In this document: in pieces, positions 1-14,316 of the stretch
Numbering within the stretch: the stretch's first letter is position 1
Layout of the letters: each line of letters opens with the position of its first letter
Assembly (NCBI GenBank): GCA_016794465.1
Contig: JAEUKA010000027.1
Coordinates: 1 to 59,799, forward strand
Direction of reading: 5' to 3'
Source: Myxococcales bacterium
GTDB lineage: Bacteria > Myxococcota_A > Polyangia > Palsa-1104 > JAEUJZ01
Length of the DNA stretch: 59,799 bases
Translations under genes and position numbers: made by a program
The notes under the pieces: model-generated
Told to the model about the DNA's origin: nothing
What the model saw: only the letters and a program-made list of their open reading frames with translations
Database searches by the model: none

Positions 1-129
1 AAGCACTGGCAGCGTCCGAGGAAGTCACTCCCGGTTGACTGTCAGAAAGAGAGATTGCTCGACGGAAACACGCAGGAATTCGCGACAGGCACTTCCTATG
101 GGCAAATTGGCCGCGACCAAGCTCAGCAA

Positions 130-498
<369 letters not shown>

Positions 499-875
499 CA
501 GGAGTGACACCTGCTTCCCTGTTGACCTGCCCGCTCCGGTTGTCGACGACACCACTGCCCCACACGAACAGCCCCAATAACCTCAACCTCGTCAGGATGA
601 CCCATGGCGTGGTTCCTTTGAACGTGAGGCAGGGGGAGGGAAACGGTCGCGGATGGTTTGCTTTCTCAAGACCTCGGCGTGGCTGCAAATCCTGCTTTCG
701 GGGCGGACACGTTGTGTGGGCCAATCCCCTTGGACATATTCCGTTGGGAACGGTGTGGTTCGATACGTGACCCGGTTGCGGGGGCCGCCCAAGTTCCCCT
801 TGTCGCTGCGGGGTCATTGCGGCATGCTGCGCGCGTGTTTGATGCTGGAGCTGCCTCGGTGACCTGGAGTTTGGG
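499..875. other. gap between IS110 remnant and defence operon
   Basis: No convincing gene: the open frames here have no recognisable domain and overlap each other on both strands. The stretch should contain the promoter of the downstream five-gene operon, but I cannot identify -35/-10 boxes with confidence. A GGAG ribosome-binding site lies about 9 nt before the ATG at 876. Confidence 0.5.
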
Positions 876-3800
876 ATGAGCGTGAAGGGCATGGATGTCT
901 TCTCACTGCGCGACAGCGTGGTGGGTGAATACAAGCAGTTCGCAACCTCGTTCACGACGATATTTGCGGAGGACATCCGGCGCCAAGTCGAAGCCATTTA
1001 TGCCGAAGACCGCTACTGGCCGGAACCCCTGATTCAGATCAATCCCAACTACCAGCGCGTCACCACGGTTGAGAAACTGGCGAAGGAAGGATTGCTGGAA
1101 CCGGGCTGCGCGGAGATCTTCCGCACGGGTAAGAGTGCCGAGTCGCCGCGTGGGGAGCCGCTTACCCTATTCAAGCATCAGGAAGAAGCGCTGGCGCTTG
1201 CTGCTGACGGTGAGAGCTATGTCGTTACGACCGGCACTGGCTCTGGAAAGTCGCTCTGTTTCTTCATTCCCATCGTAAACGCGGTCCTGGCTGAGAAGCG
1301 ACAAGGCGGTGCTCGGCGAACCCGCGCCATCGTCATCTATCCGATGAATGCTCTCGCCAACAGCCAACGGGATGAGCTTGTAAAGTACGTCCAGAATGTG
1401 CCGGGTGAGCCGGTGACGTTCGCGATTTACACTGGTCAAGAGCGTGCGGAAGAGCGGCAGCGGATCTCTGAGAATCCCCCAGACATTCTGCTGACCAACT
1501 TCATGATGCTTGAGCTGCTGATGACTCGTCAGGACGAGCTGGACCGACGAGTGATTGGCAACTGTGCCGGACTGCGATTCCTGGTACTCGATGAGCTTCA
1601 TACCTATCGGGGCCGACAGGGGGCAGACGTTGCGCTGCTGGTTCGGCGGGTCCGCGAGCGACTGTCGCCCGAGCGGCTCCAGTGCATTGGCACCTCTGCG
1701 ACGATGGCAAGTGAGGGCGCGCAGGAGGAGAAGAACCGTACGGTGGCGAGGGTTGCCTCCAAGCTGTTCTCGATTCGGATTTCCGAAACCAACGTCATTG
1801 TCGAAACCCTGGAGCGAGTGACCGATGGCTCCCAGGATGGACGGTTGTCCTCGAAGCTCGGACCTGCGATTGATGCAGGCATTTCGCCTACGATTCGCGA
1901 TGCGGAGCTTCGTGTTCACCCGCTTGCCGCGTGGGTAGAGACTCGTCTGGGAATCCGCTTTTCGGAAGTCGAGCGCCGCTGGGAACGCGCTCATCCCTTG
2001 ACCGTGACCGAGGCTGTTCGGGCACTAAGCGCAGAGTCTGGTCGGGACGAAGCTCGCTGTCGCACCGCACTCCGAGAGCTCTTGCTCATCTCCAGCGTTC
2101 CCGAGGATCAGCGCACAGGGCAGCCGCAGGCCAGCTTGCGTGCATTCTTTGCGTTCAAGCTGCACCAGTTCATTTCGGGAGCTGGACACGCCTTTTCAAC
2201 GCTGGACGAGCCAGGACGCCGAGTCGTCACGGTGGAGGGGCAGCAGTATCTACCTGGCGATCCGGCCAAGCGTTTGTACGCGATCCACTTCTGCCGAGAA
2301 TGCGGACACGAATACCATCCGGTGCGCCAAGTCTCCGCAAACAACGAGCGGAAGTTCCTGGCTCGGGAGATTGACGATGCTCTTCCAGCCCGCAGTGATG
2401 AGGAGTCCACCGAAGATGCGGCAGAGGATACAGAGACCCATGAGGTATTCGGCTTTCTAACCGTTCATGCAACCGATACTGACTTCACCTTCGACGACCG
2501 CGAAGAGGACTATCCAGAGACCTGGATCGAATACGACGCCGCAGGGAATCCACGGATCAAGAAGAACTACCGCGCTGTTCGACCTCAGTCTGTGAAGGTT
2601 GCGCCGACCGGCAAAGTGGGCACTGGAACGCGCGCCTGGTTTATCCCCGGCAAGTATCGCTTCTGTCTGCGATGTGGTGATGCCCAAGGAGGTGCGACTC
2701 GAGATCGCAACCGATTGGCGTCTCTGTCTGCGGAAGGTCGTAGCTCTGCAACGACCGTGCTGGTGAGCAGTGTGCTTCGCTGGATGCACGGACCGGACGC
2801 AGGGATTCCTCCGTACACGCGCAAGCTGCTCGGCTTTACAGACAACCGGCAAGATGCAGCGCTTCAGTCGGGACACTTCAACGACTTTTTGTTTGTCAGT
2901 CTGGTACGTGCCGGATTCTTGGGGGCACTCGATGCTGCCGGTGCTGAGGGATTGACGAGCGAAGCGCTAGGAAGTGCGCAGCAGAAATCGCTCGGCTTCG
3001 ATCGGGCGAGCCCTTCTGTCCGTGCAGAGTGGTTGCAGGAACCAGGGCTCAAGGGCTTTAACCTGACGGAAGCAGAGGCCACGCTGCGGCAAGTACTGGC
3101 CTACCGAGTCTGGTTTGATCAGCGACGTGGTTGGCGGTTTACGAATCCAAACTTGGAACAGCTCCGTTTGGTTCAGGTGGAGTATCGAGGTCTCGATGCA
3201 CTTGTGACAGACGAGGAACTGTTTGCGAGCGCTCCGAGGCTCCTACAGTTTGCGACGCCTGCGGTGCGGTCGGCGGTGTATCGCGAGTTGTTGGATCACC
3301 TGCGCAAGTGGATGGCCGTTCGCAGTCAGGTGCTGGACCCTACCATGGTTGAGCAGATGTTGGCGCGTTCCCACAGCCGACTCCGTGCGCCGTGGGGTTT
3401 CGGGGTCGACGAAAAGCCACGTCGCGCGCGCTGGCTGATTGTGTCTCCACTCAAGCGTCGCGAGGTCAGCCTCCGCGATGAAGACTTGATTGTCCGTGGT
3501 AGTTCGCGCAGCGCACTTGGGAAGATTCTCCGTCGTGGTGATCTGTGGAAGACCAGCTCGGCGCGAGATCTCAAGCCCGCAGAGTTTGACGAACTCGTGC
3601 TTGCGCTACTTCGTGCCGCTCTCGACCACGGCTTGGTCAGTGAAGAAGTCACTCCGTTCGGCGAGGTGACAGGCTGGAAACTCAATGATGCCTGTGTGCT
3701 CTTCCGGCGTGGTGATGAACAGATAGAGCGCACCTCTGCAAAACAGAATCCGTTCTTCCGGGATCTGTACGCAAACCTTGCGCGTCTGCTGCGCGACCCG

Positions 3801-6209
3801 TCCCATCCGCTGTTTGGCTTTGAAGCGCGTGAGCATACCGCCCAGGTCGATAGTGAGAAACGGACGCTGCGCGAGAAGCGCTTTCGCTACGGCGAAAAGG
3901 AACGTGCGGAGCTTCAGCCCGACAAGGCTGCTCAGGATGGAGGCGGAGGGGGCGAGTCCCCGCGCTTTTTACCGGTGCTGTTCTGTTCCCCCACGATGGA
4001 ACTCGGCGTCGATATCTCGGCACTCAATGCCGTCTACCTTCGCAACGTGCCACCGACCCCTGCGAACTATGCGCAGCGGAGCGGTCGAGCCGGACGCAGT
4101 GGTCAAGCGGCGCTGGTGCTGACGTACTGCTCATCGCAAGGTCCACACGATCAGTACTTCTTCCGCGAGCCGAAGGCGATGGTTCATGGCGAGGTGCGAC
4201 CCCCGCTGCTCGATTTGGCGAACCGGGATCTGGTTGAAAGTCACCTCTCGGCGGTGTGGCTGGCGTGTACGGAACAGCCGCTGGATTCGTCGATAGCGGA
4301 TCTGCTGGTGCTCAGTAACCCCGCACGCCCGCTCCGTAACGAGGTCAAGGAACCCATGAGTCATCCACGGGTGGCCACGCAGGCGACGACGCGCATCCTG
4401 GGGATCCTGAAGCTCCTCAAGGACGAGCTGACCCAGCAAGACGCACCGTGGTATCCCGGCCCGGAAGCATTCGCGAACACCGTGGTACAGTCCTGTTTGT
4501 CCCGATTTGAACAGGCGTTTCGACGCTGGCGCGATTTGTTTTTGTCCGCTGAACAGCAGCGCGATGCTGCGCGGCGGATGATGGACAACTACTCCGCACC
4601 GAATCAAGAAAAGCGCGCCGCACAGAGTCGCCACATCCAAGCGATGGAGCAGCTCAACTTGCTCCAAAACGGCGACAGCGCGCAGGCCAGTGACTTCTAC
4701 ACCTATCGCTATCTGGCCACCGAAGGATTCCTGCCCGGCTACAACTTCCCCCGCTTGCCATTGCGGGCTTTCGTACCGGCGACAGCAGATGGTCGCGGCA
4801 AACAGGTCTATCTCCAGCGACCGCGATTCTTGGCGCTGTCCGAGTTTGGTCCGCGCAGCTTGGTCTATCACGAGGGTCGCGCCTACCGCGTGGTTCGGGC
4901 GATGGTGACCGTCAGCAGTCGTGATGCCTTGACGGCGGACAGACGCTTACCCACCCAATCGGTACGCATCTGTAGTGTCTGCGGTGCAGGTCACTTTCAC
5001 GATCAGACCTCGATGTGCCATGCCTGCGGGGAGTCACTCGACAAGGCCGAGATCGTCAGCAACATCTACCGCATCGAAAACGTCGCGACCCGTCCTGCGG
5101 AGCGGATTACCGCCAATGACGAGGAACGCCAGCGTCAGGGATTCGAGCTACAGACCACCTTCGAGTGGGCGATGCGCGATCAGCGGATCGATGTTCGTAC
5201 TGCGCTCGCTGAAGATCAGGAAGGCAGCGTGGCGCGGCTCGGCTATGGTCCTGGAGCCACCATCACCCGCATCAACAAAGGTCTGCGCCGTCGAGCGGAC
5301 CGCAAGCGATTCGGCTTTATGATCGATCCGGTATCGGGTAACTGGGCTCCGAACGCAGAAGAGGGAGCCGAGGCCGCTGACCCCACCACGGCACAGACAC
5401 AGCTCGTGGTTCCCAGCGTTCGCGATCACAAAAATGCGCTGCTGTTACAGCCCTGCTTGTCATCGCTCTCTCAAGTATCGTTGGCGACGGTGCAGCATGC
5501 ACTCCTCCGTGGAATCGAGGCCGTGTTTCAGCTGGAAGAAGGCGAGATCTTGGCCGAGCCGATGCCCAAGCGAGACACCCGCAGCGGATTCCTACTCTAC
5601 GAAGCGACCGAGGGTGGAGCCGGTGTGCTGACGAGACTGATCGAGCCCTCTTCACTTGCACAAGTGGCCAAGGCCGCGCTGCGGATCATGCACCTGGATG
5701 TCAACGCTTCGGGTCCACTCCCAGAGGATCTCTCGCAGCTTGTCGATGCTCCGATGACGACGTGTGTGGCGGCTTGTTATCGCTGCTTGATGTCGTATTA
5801 CAACCAGCCCGATCACGAGCTGCTCGACCGACGCGATGAGCAAGCCCGCAACTTCCTCCTGAGGCTGGCGCATGCAAAGACTTCCGCGCTGGCGGTGGAG
5901 CTCGCACACACCGAATCCGAAACTGAGAACGCAGCATCAGCTGAAGACACAGCGCTGCATCGCTTATTGCAAGAGGCGCGGGCCCGCTCACTGCCGACTC
6001 CTGATGCCGAGCCCTTTTCGGAAGGTGCGGTGACTTTGCCGCTCATTTGGCGCTCGCACTACGTCGCAGCGACCATCGATCCACTTCCGGCAGCGTTGAA
6101 CCGCAAGCTGGAGAACAAAGGCTTTGAAGTGATCTCCTTTGGAACCACGGAAACGGCTTGGCCGGATGCGTTCCGCCGGTTGGCTGCTGCGCTGGGGCGT
6201 GCCTCGTGA
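876..6209 (+). CDS. giant DEAD/DEAH helicase with C-terminal DUF1998 (MZB) domain, DISARM/Druantia-like
   Basis: 1777-residue putative nucleic-acid helicase and first gene of the defence operon. Seen: Walker A TGTGSGKS near residue 118-125, DEAD-box-type motif II as LDELHTYRG near 238, SAT motif (GTSATM) soon after, a four-Cys zinc insertion (CRECG near 472 and CLRCG near 597), the second RecA domain with ELGVDIS and QRSGRAGRSG near 1040-1080, a further zinc ribbon (CSVCG/CHACG near 1366-1385), and a DUF1998/MZB cysteine motif CVAACYRC near 1628. This arrangement occurs in YprA/MrfA-like helicases and in the large helicases of Druantia (DruE) and DISARM (DrmA, with DrmB carrying DUF1998). Here both parts sit in one polypeptide. 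The chosen ATG has a GGAG site; an ATG at 891 is also possible. The stop overlaps the next start by one base. Helicase call is firm, the exact system family is not. Confidence 0.88.
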   Translation: MSVKGMDVFSLRDSVVGEYKQFATSFTTIFAEDIRRQVEAIYAEDRYWPEPLIQINPNYQRVTTVEKLAKEGLLEPGCAEIFRTGKSAESPRGEPLTLFKHQEEALALAADGESYVVTTGTGSGKSLCFFIPIVNAVLAEKRQGGARRTRAIVIYPMNALANSQRDELVKYVQNVPGEPVTFAIYTGQERAEERQRISENPPDILLTNFMMLELLMTRQDELDRRVIGNCAGLRFLVLDELHTYRGRQGADVALLVRRVRERLSPERLQCIGTSATMASEGAQEEKNRTVARVASKLFSIRISETNVIVETLERVTDGSQDGRLSSKLGPAIDAGISPTIRDAELRVHPLAAWVETRLGIRFSEVERRWERAHPLTVTEAVRALSAESGRDEARCRTALRELLLISSVPEDQRTGQPQASLRAFFAFKLHQFISGAGHAFSTLDEPGRRVVTVEGQQYLPGDPAKRLYAIHFCRECGHEYHPVRQVSANNERKFLAREIDDALPARSDEESTEDAAEDTETHEVFGFLTVHATDTDFTFDDREEDYPETWIEYDAAGNPRIKKNYRAVRPQSVKVAPTGKVGTGTRAWFIPGKYRFCLRCGDAQGGATRDRNRLASLSAEGRSSATTVLVSSVLRWMHGPDAGIPPYTRKLLGFTDNRQDAALQSGHFNDFLFVSLVRAGFLGALDAAGAEGLTSEALGSAQQKSLGFDRASPSVRAEWLQEPGLKGFNLTEAEATLRQVLAYRVWFDQRRGWRFTNPNLEQLRLVQVEYRGLDALVTDEELFASAPRLLQFATPAVRSAVYRELLDHLRKWMAVRSQVLDPTMVEQMLARSHSRLRAPWGFGVDEKPRRARWLIVSPLKRREVSLRDEDLIVRGSSRSALGKILRRGDLWKTSSARDLKPAEFDELVLALLRAALDHGLVSEEVTPFGEVTGWKLNDACVLFRRGDEQIERTSAKQNPFFRDLYANLARLLRDPSHPLFGFEAREHTAQVDSEKRTLREKRFRYGEKERAELQPDKAAQDGGGGGESPRFLPVLFCSPTMELGVDISALNAVYLRNVPPTPANYAQRSGRAGRSGQAALVLTYCSSQGPHDQYFFREPKAMVHGEVRPPLLDLANRDLVESHLSAVWLACTEQPLDSSIADLLVLSNPARPLRNEVKEPMSHPRVATQATTRILGILKLLKDELTQQDAPWYPGPEAFANTVVQSCLSRFEQAFRRWRDLFLSAEQQRDAARRMMDNYSAPNQEKRAAQSRHIQAMEQLNLLQNGDSAQASDFYTYRYLATEGFLPGYNFPRLPLRAFVPATADGRGKQVYLQRPRFLALSEFGPRSLVYHEGRAYRVVRAMVTVSSRDALTADRRLPTQSVRICSVCGAGHFHDQTSMCHACGESLDKAEIVSNIYRIENVATRPAERITANDEERQRQGFELQTTFEWAMRDQRIDVRTALAEDQEGSVARLGYGPGATITRINKGLRRRADRKRFGFMIDPVSGNWAPNAEEGAEAADPTTAQTQLVVPSVRDHKNALLLQPCLSSLSQVSLATVQHALLRGIEAVFQLEEGEILAEPMPKRDTRSGFLLYEATEGGAGVLTRLIEPSSLAQVAKAALRIMHLDVNASGPLPEDLSQLVDAPMTTCVAACYRCLMSYYNQPDHELLDRRDEQARNFLLRLAHAKTSALAVELAHTESETENAASAEDTALHRLLQEARARSLPTPDAEPFSEGAVTLPLIWRSHYVAATIDPLPAALNRKLENKGFEVISFGTTETAWPDAFRRLAAALGRAS

Positions 6210-9001
6210 TGGCCGTACGTCACAGTCCAGGTAGCCTGATCCGCGCTCGTGGTCGAGAGTGGATCGTTCTTTCCGGCAGCGATGCGGACACCCTCCGAGT
6301 TCGTCCGGTGTCTGGTTCGGAAGAAGATCAAACCCTGATCCATTTGGCACTGGAAGCGGAGCCAGTCGCTGAAGCAACCTTTCCCGATCCCGATGTACGG
6401 CAGAAGGCCGGACATGATGCGGCGCTGCTCCTGCGCGATGCTCTGCTGCTGTCGCTGCGGCGCGGTGCGGGTCCGTTCCGAGGCTTTGGACAGATTGCCG
6501 TCGAGCCGCGTGCCTACCAGCTTGTGCCGCTGCTGATGGCGCTCAAGCTCGAGCCGGTGCGACTGCTGATTGCGGATGATGTCGGTATCGGCAAGACCAT
6601 CGAAGCGGCGCTGATTGCGCGTGAGCTACTCGATCGGGGAGACATCAGCCGCACCACCGTGCTGTGTCCTCCGCATCTGGTCGATCAGTGGGTGACAGAG
6701 CTAGAAGCACGCTTTCACATTCGACCCGTTGCGGTGTCTGCGGCCAGTGCCAATCGCTTAGAACGGAATCTACCGCAGACCGAGAGCATCTTTTCTGCGC
6801 ACGCCCACACCGTCGTCAGCCTCGATTACATCAAGAGCGAGCGCCGCCGCAGCGAGTTTTTGCGGGCCTGTCCAGAGTTCGTGATCGTCGATGAAGCGCA
6901 CACTTGTGCGGCGACCGGACAGGGACCGCACCAGCGCTACGATCTGCTCAAGGGTCTGTCCGAATCGAAGACTCGTCACCTGGTGCTGCTGACCGCGACC
7001 CCGCACAGCGGTGATGAAGAGGCATTCTTTCGACTGCTTGGACTGCTTCACCCGGACTTTGCGGAACTGGGCGAAGCGACGGGTGAACAGCGAACCCAGC
7101 TTCGCGAACGGCTGTCCCATCACTTTGTGCAGCGCCGTCGTCCTGACATCGACGAGTGGCACGATGGAACCCTGTTCCCGCGTCGCCAGACCAAGGAGCT
7201 GACCTATCAACTGACCGGTGCATGGGAACAGTTTTTCGATAGCGTGCTCGAATACTGCGCCACCGTGGTCGGGGCCGCCGAAGGGGATGCACGTCGGCAG
7301 CGACTCAACTTTTGGGGCACGCTGGCGCTGATGCGCTGTGTGGCATCGAGCCCTGCCGCAGCGGTGCAAGCACTCCGCACCCGCGCCGGGATTCACACCG
7401 ATGGAGAAGATGCGGACGAAGCACTGGAAGACCGTGTCTTCGATGGCGGAGCCGATTCGCTTCCCGATGATGATGTTGAACCTCCAGCGGGCACCGAGGA
7501 TCCGGCGCTGCTCCAGCTGATCGAGAAAGCGGAAAAGCTGGCGGGTCAGTCGGGCGATCCCAAGCTCAAGTTGCTCAGTGACCACCTGGGACAGCTACTT
7601 GCCGATGGATTCCATCCGGTCGTGTTCTGTCGCTACATTGCCACGGCGCACTACTTGGGTCGGCAGCTTGCGGGCCGGTTCAAGGATGTGGTCGTCGGCG
7701 TTGTCACTGGCGAGCTGACCTCCGAGGAACGCAAAGAGAAGGTCGAGCTGCTCGGGGATGCCGACCGTCGCTTGCTGATTGCGACCGACTGTCTGTCCGA
7801 AGGCATCAACTTGCAGGATCAGTTTGATGCGGTGGTTCACTACGACCTGTCTTGGAACCCAACCCGGCACGAGCAGCGCGAAGGCCGCGTCGACCGCTTT
7901 GGCCAGCAGAGTCCTACCGTGCGTGCGACGCTCATCTACGGAGCCAACAATCCTGTCGATGGCGCAGTGCTCGAAGTCATCTTGCGCAAAGCCGAAAAGA
8001 TTCGCGAAGAGCTTGGTGTTCCGGTTCCGCTTCCCGACACCGGCCACACCTTGACCCAGGCACTTTTGCGAGCGGTATTTCTGAAGCAACGGGAAGGGGG
8101 CAAACAGCAACTTCTGGACTTCGGTGCGACGGTGGAAGCTCACGCCATCTCTGCGAGCTGGCAAGACGCCGCCGAAAAGGCCCAGCGCAATCGCACCCTG
8201 TTCGCGCAGCGTCGGCTCAAGCCCACCGATGTCCTGCCGGAGTGGCACAAGACCCTCGCTGCGGTGGGTGGTCAGAAGGACGTGCAGCGATTTACCGACC
8301 GGGCTTTGGCGCGGCTCGGTTCTGGACTGGATGCCCTGCGGCGCGGCTACAAGGTCGCACTGTCCGGTCTACCCGAAGATGTGCGCGAGCGCTTGGAATC
8401 AGAGGGACTCAGCGGCACGCTTCACATCGACTTTTCGTATCCGGCAGCAGCACGCTGTCGTCCGGTACAGCGCAGTCATCCGCTGGTTTCGGTGCTGGCC
8501 GAGACCCTGCTTGAGCGCACCTTGTCGAGTGAAGTCGAGGCCGAAACCACCGACCCCAGCGTGCTCGGGCGGGTAGGCTGCTGGATTGCCGACGGCATCA
8601 GCGAGCGCACGACCGTGGTGCTCCTGCGTCTGCGTCATCAGCTTGTCAGTCAGCGGGCCGGGCAGACCACCACCCTGCTGGTGGAAGAAGCCTCTGCGAT
8701 TTCGTGGACCGGATCGACCGAGCAATCTGCGGAAGGAGTCGATGCACTGAGCTTGCTTGAACCTGTGCCGGTTGGTGATCCGCCACCTCATGTTCGTGAC
8801 CGTGCGATGCGGGCCGCGCTCGATCAGCTTGCCGAACGACGAGCTGAGCTGAGTGCGTTTGCGCAGCGTCGCGCCCAAACCTTGCTGGCCGATCATCGTC
8901 GCGTGCGAGAGGCCGCCGATGCTCGCGGTAGCTACACAGTGAAGCCGCTACTTCCCGCCGATGTGATCGGTGTCTACGTCCTTCTGCCGAGGATTTCCTA
9001 A
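6209..9001 (+). CDS. SNF2/RapA-type helicase (DrmD-like)
   Basis: 930-residue SNF2-superfamily ATPase, second gene of the defence operon. Seen: an N-terminal RapA-like stretch, Walker A as DDVGIGKT near residue 123-130, DEAH box (VDEAHT) near 227, the TATPHSG motif III near 257, and a C-terminal RecA domain with ATDCLSEGINLQ and motif VI HEQREGRVDRFGQ near 553-565. Architecture and length resemble the DISARM SNF2 protein DrmD and other helicase-related proteins next to large DNA methyltransferases. The open frame extends upstream to 6158, but the ATG at 6209 overlaps the previous stop (TGATG), the usual sign of translational coupling, so it is preferred. Expected role: ATP-driven translocation on duplex DNA together with the methyltransferase. 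Which DISARM-like type it belongs to is inference. Confidence 0.87.
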   Translation: MAVRHSPGSLIRARGREWIVLSGSDADTLRVRPVSGSEEDQTLIHLALEAEPVAEATFPDPDVRQKAGHDAALLLRDALLLSLRRGAGPFRGFGQIAVEPRAYQLVPLLMALKLEPVRLLIADDVGIGKTIEAALIARELLDRGDISRTTVLCPPHLVDQWVTELEARFHIRPVAVSAASANRLERNLPQTESIFSAHAHTVVSLDYIKSERRRSEFLRACPEFVIVDEAHTCAATGQGPHQRYDLLKGLSESKTRHLVLLTATPHSGDEEAFFRLLGLLHPDFAELGEATGEQRTQLRERLSHHFVQRRRPDIDEWHDGTLFPRRQTKELTYQLTGAWEQFFDSVLEYCATVVGAAEGDARRQRLNFWGTLALMRCVASSPAAAVQALRTRAGIHTDGEDADEALEDRVFDGGADSLPDDDVEPPAGTEDPALLQLIEKAEKLAGQSGDPKLKLLSDHLGQLLADGFHPVVFCRYIATAHYLGRQLAGRFKDVVVGVVTGELTSEERKEKVELLGDADRRLLIATDCLSEGINLQDQFDAVVHYDLSWNPTRHEQREGRVDRFGQQSPTVRATLIYGANNPVDGAVLEVILRKAEKIREELGVPVPLPDTGHTLTQALLRAVFLKQREGGKQQLLDFGATVEAHAISASWQDAAEKAQRNRTLFAQRRLKPTDVLPEWHKTLAAVGGQKDVQRFTDRALARLGSGLDALRRGYKVALSGLPEDVRERLESEGLSGTLHIDFSYPAAARCRPVQRSHPLVSVLAETLLERTLSSEVEAETTDPSVLGRVGCWIADGISERTTVVLLRLRHQLVSQRAGQTTTLLVEEASAISWTGSTEQSAEGVDALSLLEPVPVGDPPPHVRDRAMRAALDQLAERRAELSAFAQRRAQTLLADHRRVREAADARGSYTVKPLLPADVIGVYVLLPRIS

Positions 9002-9002
9002 C

Positions 9003-13015
<4,013 letters not shown>

Positions 13016-13016
<1 letters not shown>

Positions 13017-13546
13017 TGGAGACGCCGCGAAAGTCCCCGGTGGTCCAGATTCAGCGCGGAGATGCCCGTGCCGAGTACGGACAGCGCGTCATCGAGGAGC
13101 TGTCGCACAAGCTGACCGAGCGCTATGGACGCGGCTACTCTACGACCAATCTGCGCTACCTTCGGACCTTCTATCTGACCTATTGCCGACGAGAACCCCA
13201 GATTCGCCACATCACAAGTGGCGAATCCGCACCGATTCCAGCATCGCTGCTGATCGATCTGAAGCTGGGCAAACTGACCCATCAAGATGTCGGTCAGATG
13301 GACAGCTACGTTCGTTTGTTCGACGAGAAATACACCACCGAAGGCGACAATCCCACCATCGGTCTGATTCTCTGCGCAGAGAAAAATGCGGCGGTCGCGC
13401 GCTATTCTGTCCTGCACGAAAGCAAGCAGCTCTTTGCGGCGAAGTACGTGACCTATCTGCCGACCGAAGAAGAGCTGCAACGCGAGCTGAGACGAGAGCG
13501 ACAGATCCTAGAAGAACACACGCCAAGTTCAGGGAGTACTCCTTAG
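13016..13546 (+). CDS. internally deleted DUF1016 (YhcG/PDDEXK) protein
   Basis: 176 residues. The first ~60 match the N-terminal DUF1016 helical domain (a Y-G-x-x-V-I-x-x-L-S core, then the YSTTNLRYLRTFY helix). Residues ~80-165 match the end of the C-terminal PD-(D/E)XK domain: IDLKLGKLTH, GQMDSY, NPTIGLILC, KYVTYLP. Full-length family members are about 330-380 residues, so the middle, including the segment that carries the first catalytic Asp, is absent while the frame stays open. The E/D-x-K element remains as D-L-K. The ATG overlaps the methyltransferase stop and the HNH gene starts 7 bp after it, so the gene is kept in the operon. It may be a natural compact version acting as structural or DNA-binding subunit, or an in-frame deletion. 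Nuclease activity should not be assumed. Confidence 0.75.
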
Positions 13547-13553
13547 GAGTCCT

Positions 13554-14315
13554 ATGCCGCTACTGCCGAGCACCAAGACGCGGCTGGAAAAGGTCGCTAC
13601 CGATAATGGCTTTGATGGGCCAGTGACGCAGGACGGAGAGTGGCTGCTGTTTCAAAGCTCTCGCGTGCCGCTGCGGCTGTGGCTGACCGCGATGGGCAAG
13701 ACGATCTTCCTGGCCGCGCTGTCGCAGCTTCACGTCGCCCGCGCACTGACCGATCACGGGCTAGAGCTGACAAGTCCCATGCCGCAGGGAGCCGTCGCGG
13801 TGCGTTCCGTGTCCGACTTGGTGTCGCTGCATCACTTGATGCGGCGTGCTTTTCAGCTCTCGCGAACGCTGCCCGATGAGCTGCTCCATTCCTTTTTGCA
13901 ACAGACAGAGTCGCTTCCCCGCGCCACCGAAGTCGAGAGAATGGTGGTGCAGAGAGTCGGCCAAGATCTGTTCCGCCAAGGACTCCTAGACTATTGGGAA
14001 GGCCGCTGCGCCGTCACCGGACTCGCCGTTCCCGAGCTACTCCGATCCAGTCACATCAAGCCCTGGGCCGACTGCGACACCGACGCCGAACGCCTCGACA
14101 TCTGGAACGGATTCCTACTCGCCCCCCATCTGGACGCTGCCTTCGATCGCGGCTTTATGACCTTTGGTGAAGACGGCACCATCAAACTATCTACCGCGCT
14201 GAAGGAATCCGACCGCGCTGTGCTGGGCATCGACAAATCGCTGCGACTACGCGCCATCAGCGACGGGCACAAGCGATACCTGGCGTGGCACTGGGACCGG
14301 GTGTTTCGGGGGTAG
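13554..14315 (+). CDS. HNH endonuclease (HNH_2 / SHIKPW type)
   Basis: 253-residue protein ending the defence operon. The C-terminal half holds the HNH_2 restriction-type signature: RCAVTG near residue 148, SSHIKPW near 162-168, then N-G-F-L-L-A-P-HLDAAFD with the catalytic His and Asn of the beta-beta-alpha-metal fold, followed by a short tail. The N-terminal ~140 residues have no recognised domain and could bind DNA or the partner proteins. Such HNH proteins are common single nucleases in restriction islands. It starts 7 bp after the DUF1016 gene, so co-transcription is very likely. In a DISARM-like cluster it would supply the nuclease role that DrmC (PLD family) has elsewhere; that role is inference. 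Confidence 0.85.
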   Translation: MPLLPSTKTRLEKVATDNGFDGPVTQDGEWLLFQSSRVPLRLWLTAMGKTIFLAALSQLHVARALTDHGLELTSPMPQGAVAVRSVSDLVSLHHLMRRAFQLSRTLPDELLHSFLQQTESLPRATEVERMVVQRVGQDLFRQGLLDYWEGRCAVTGLAVPELLRSSHIKPWADCDTDAERLDIWNGFLLAPHLDAAFDRGFMTFGEDGTIKLSTALKESDRAVLGIDKSLRLRAISDGHKRYLAWHWDRVFRG

Positions 14316-14316
14316 G

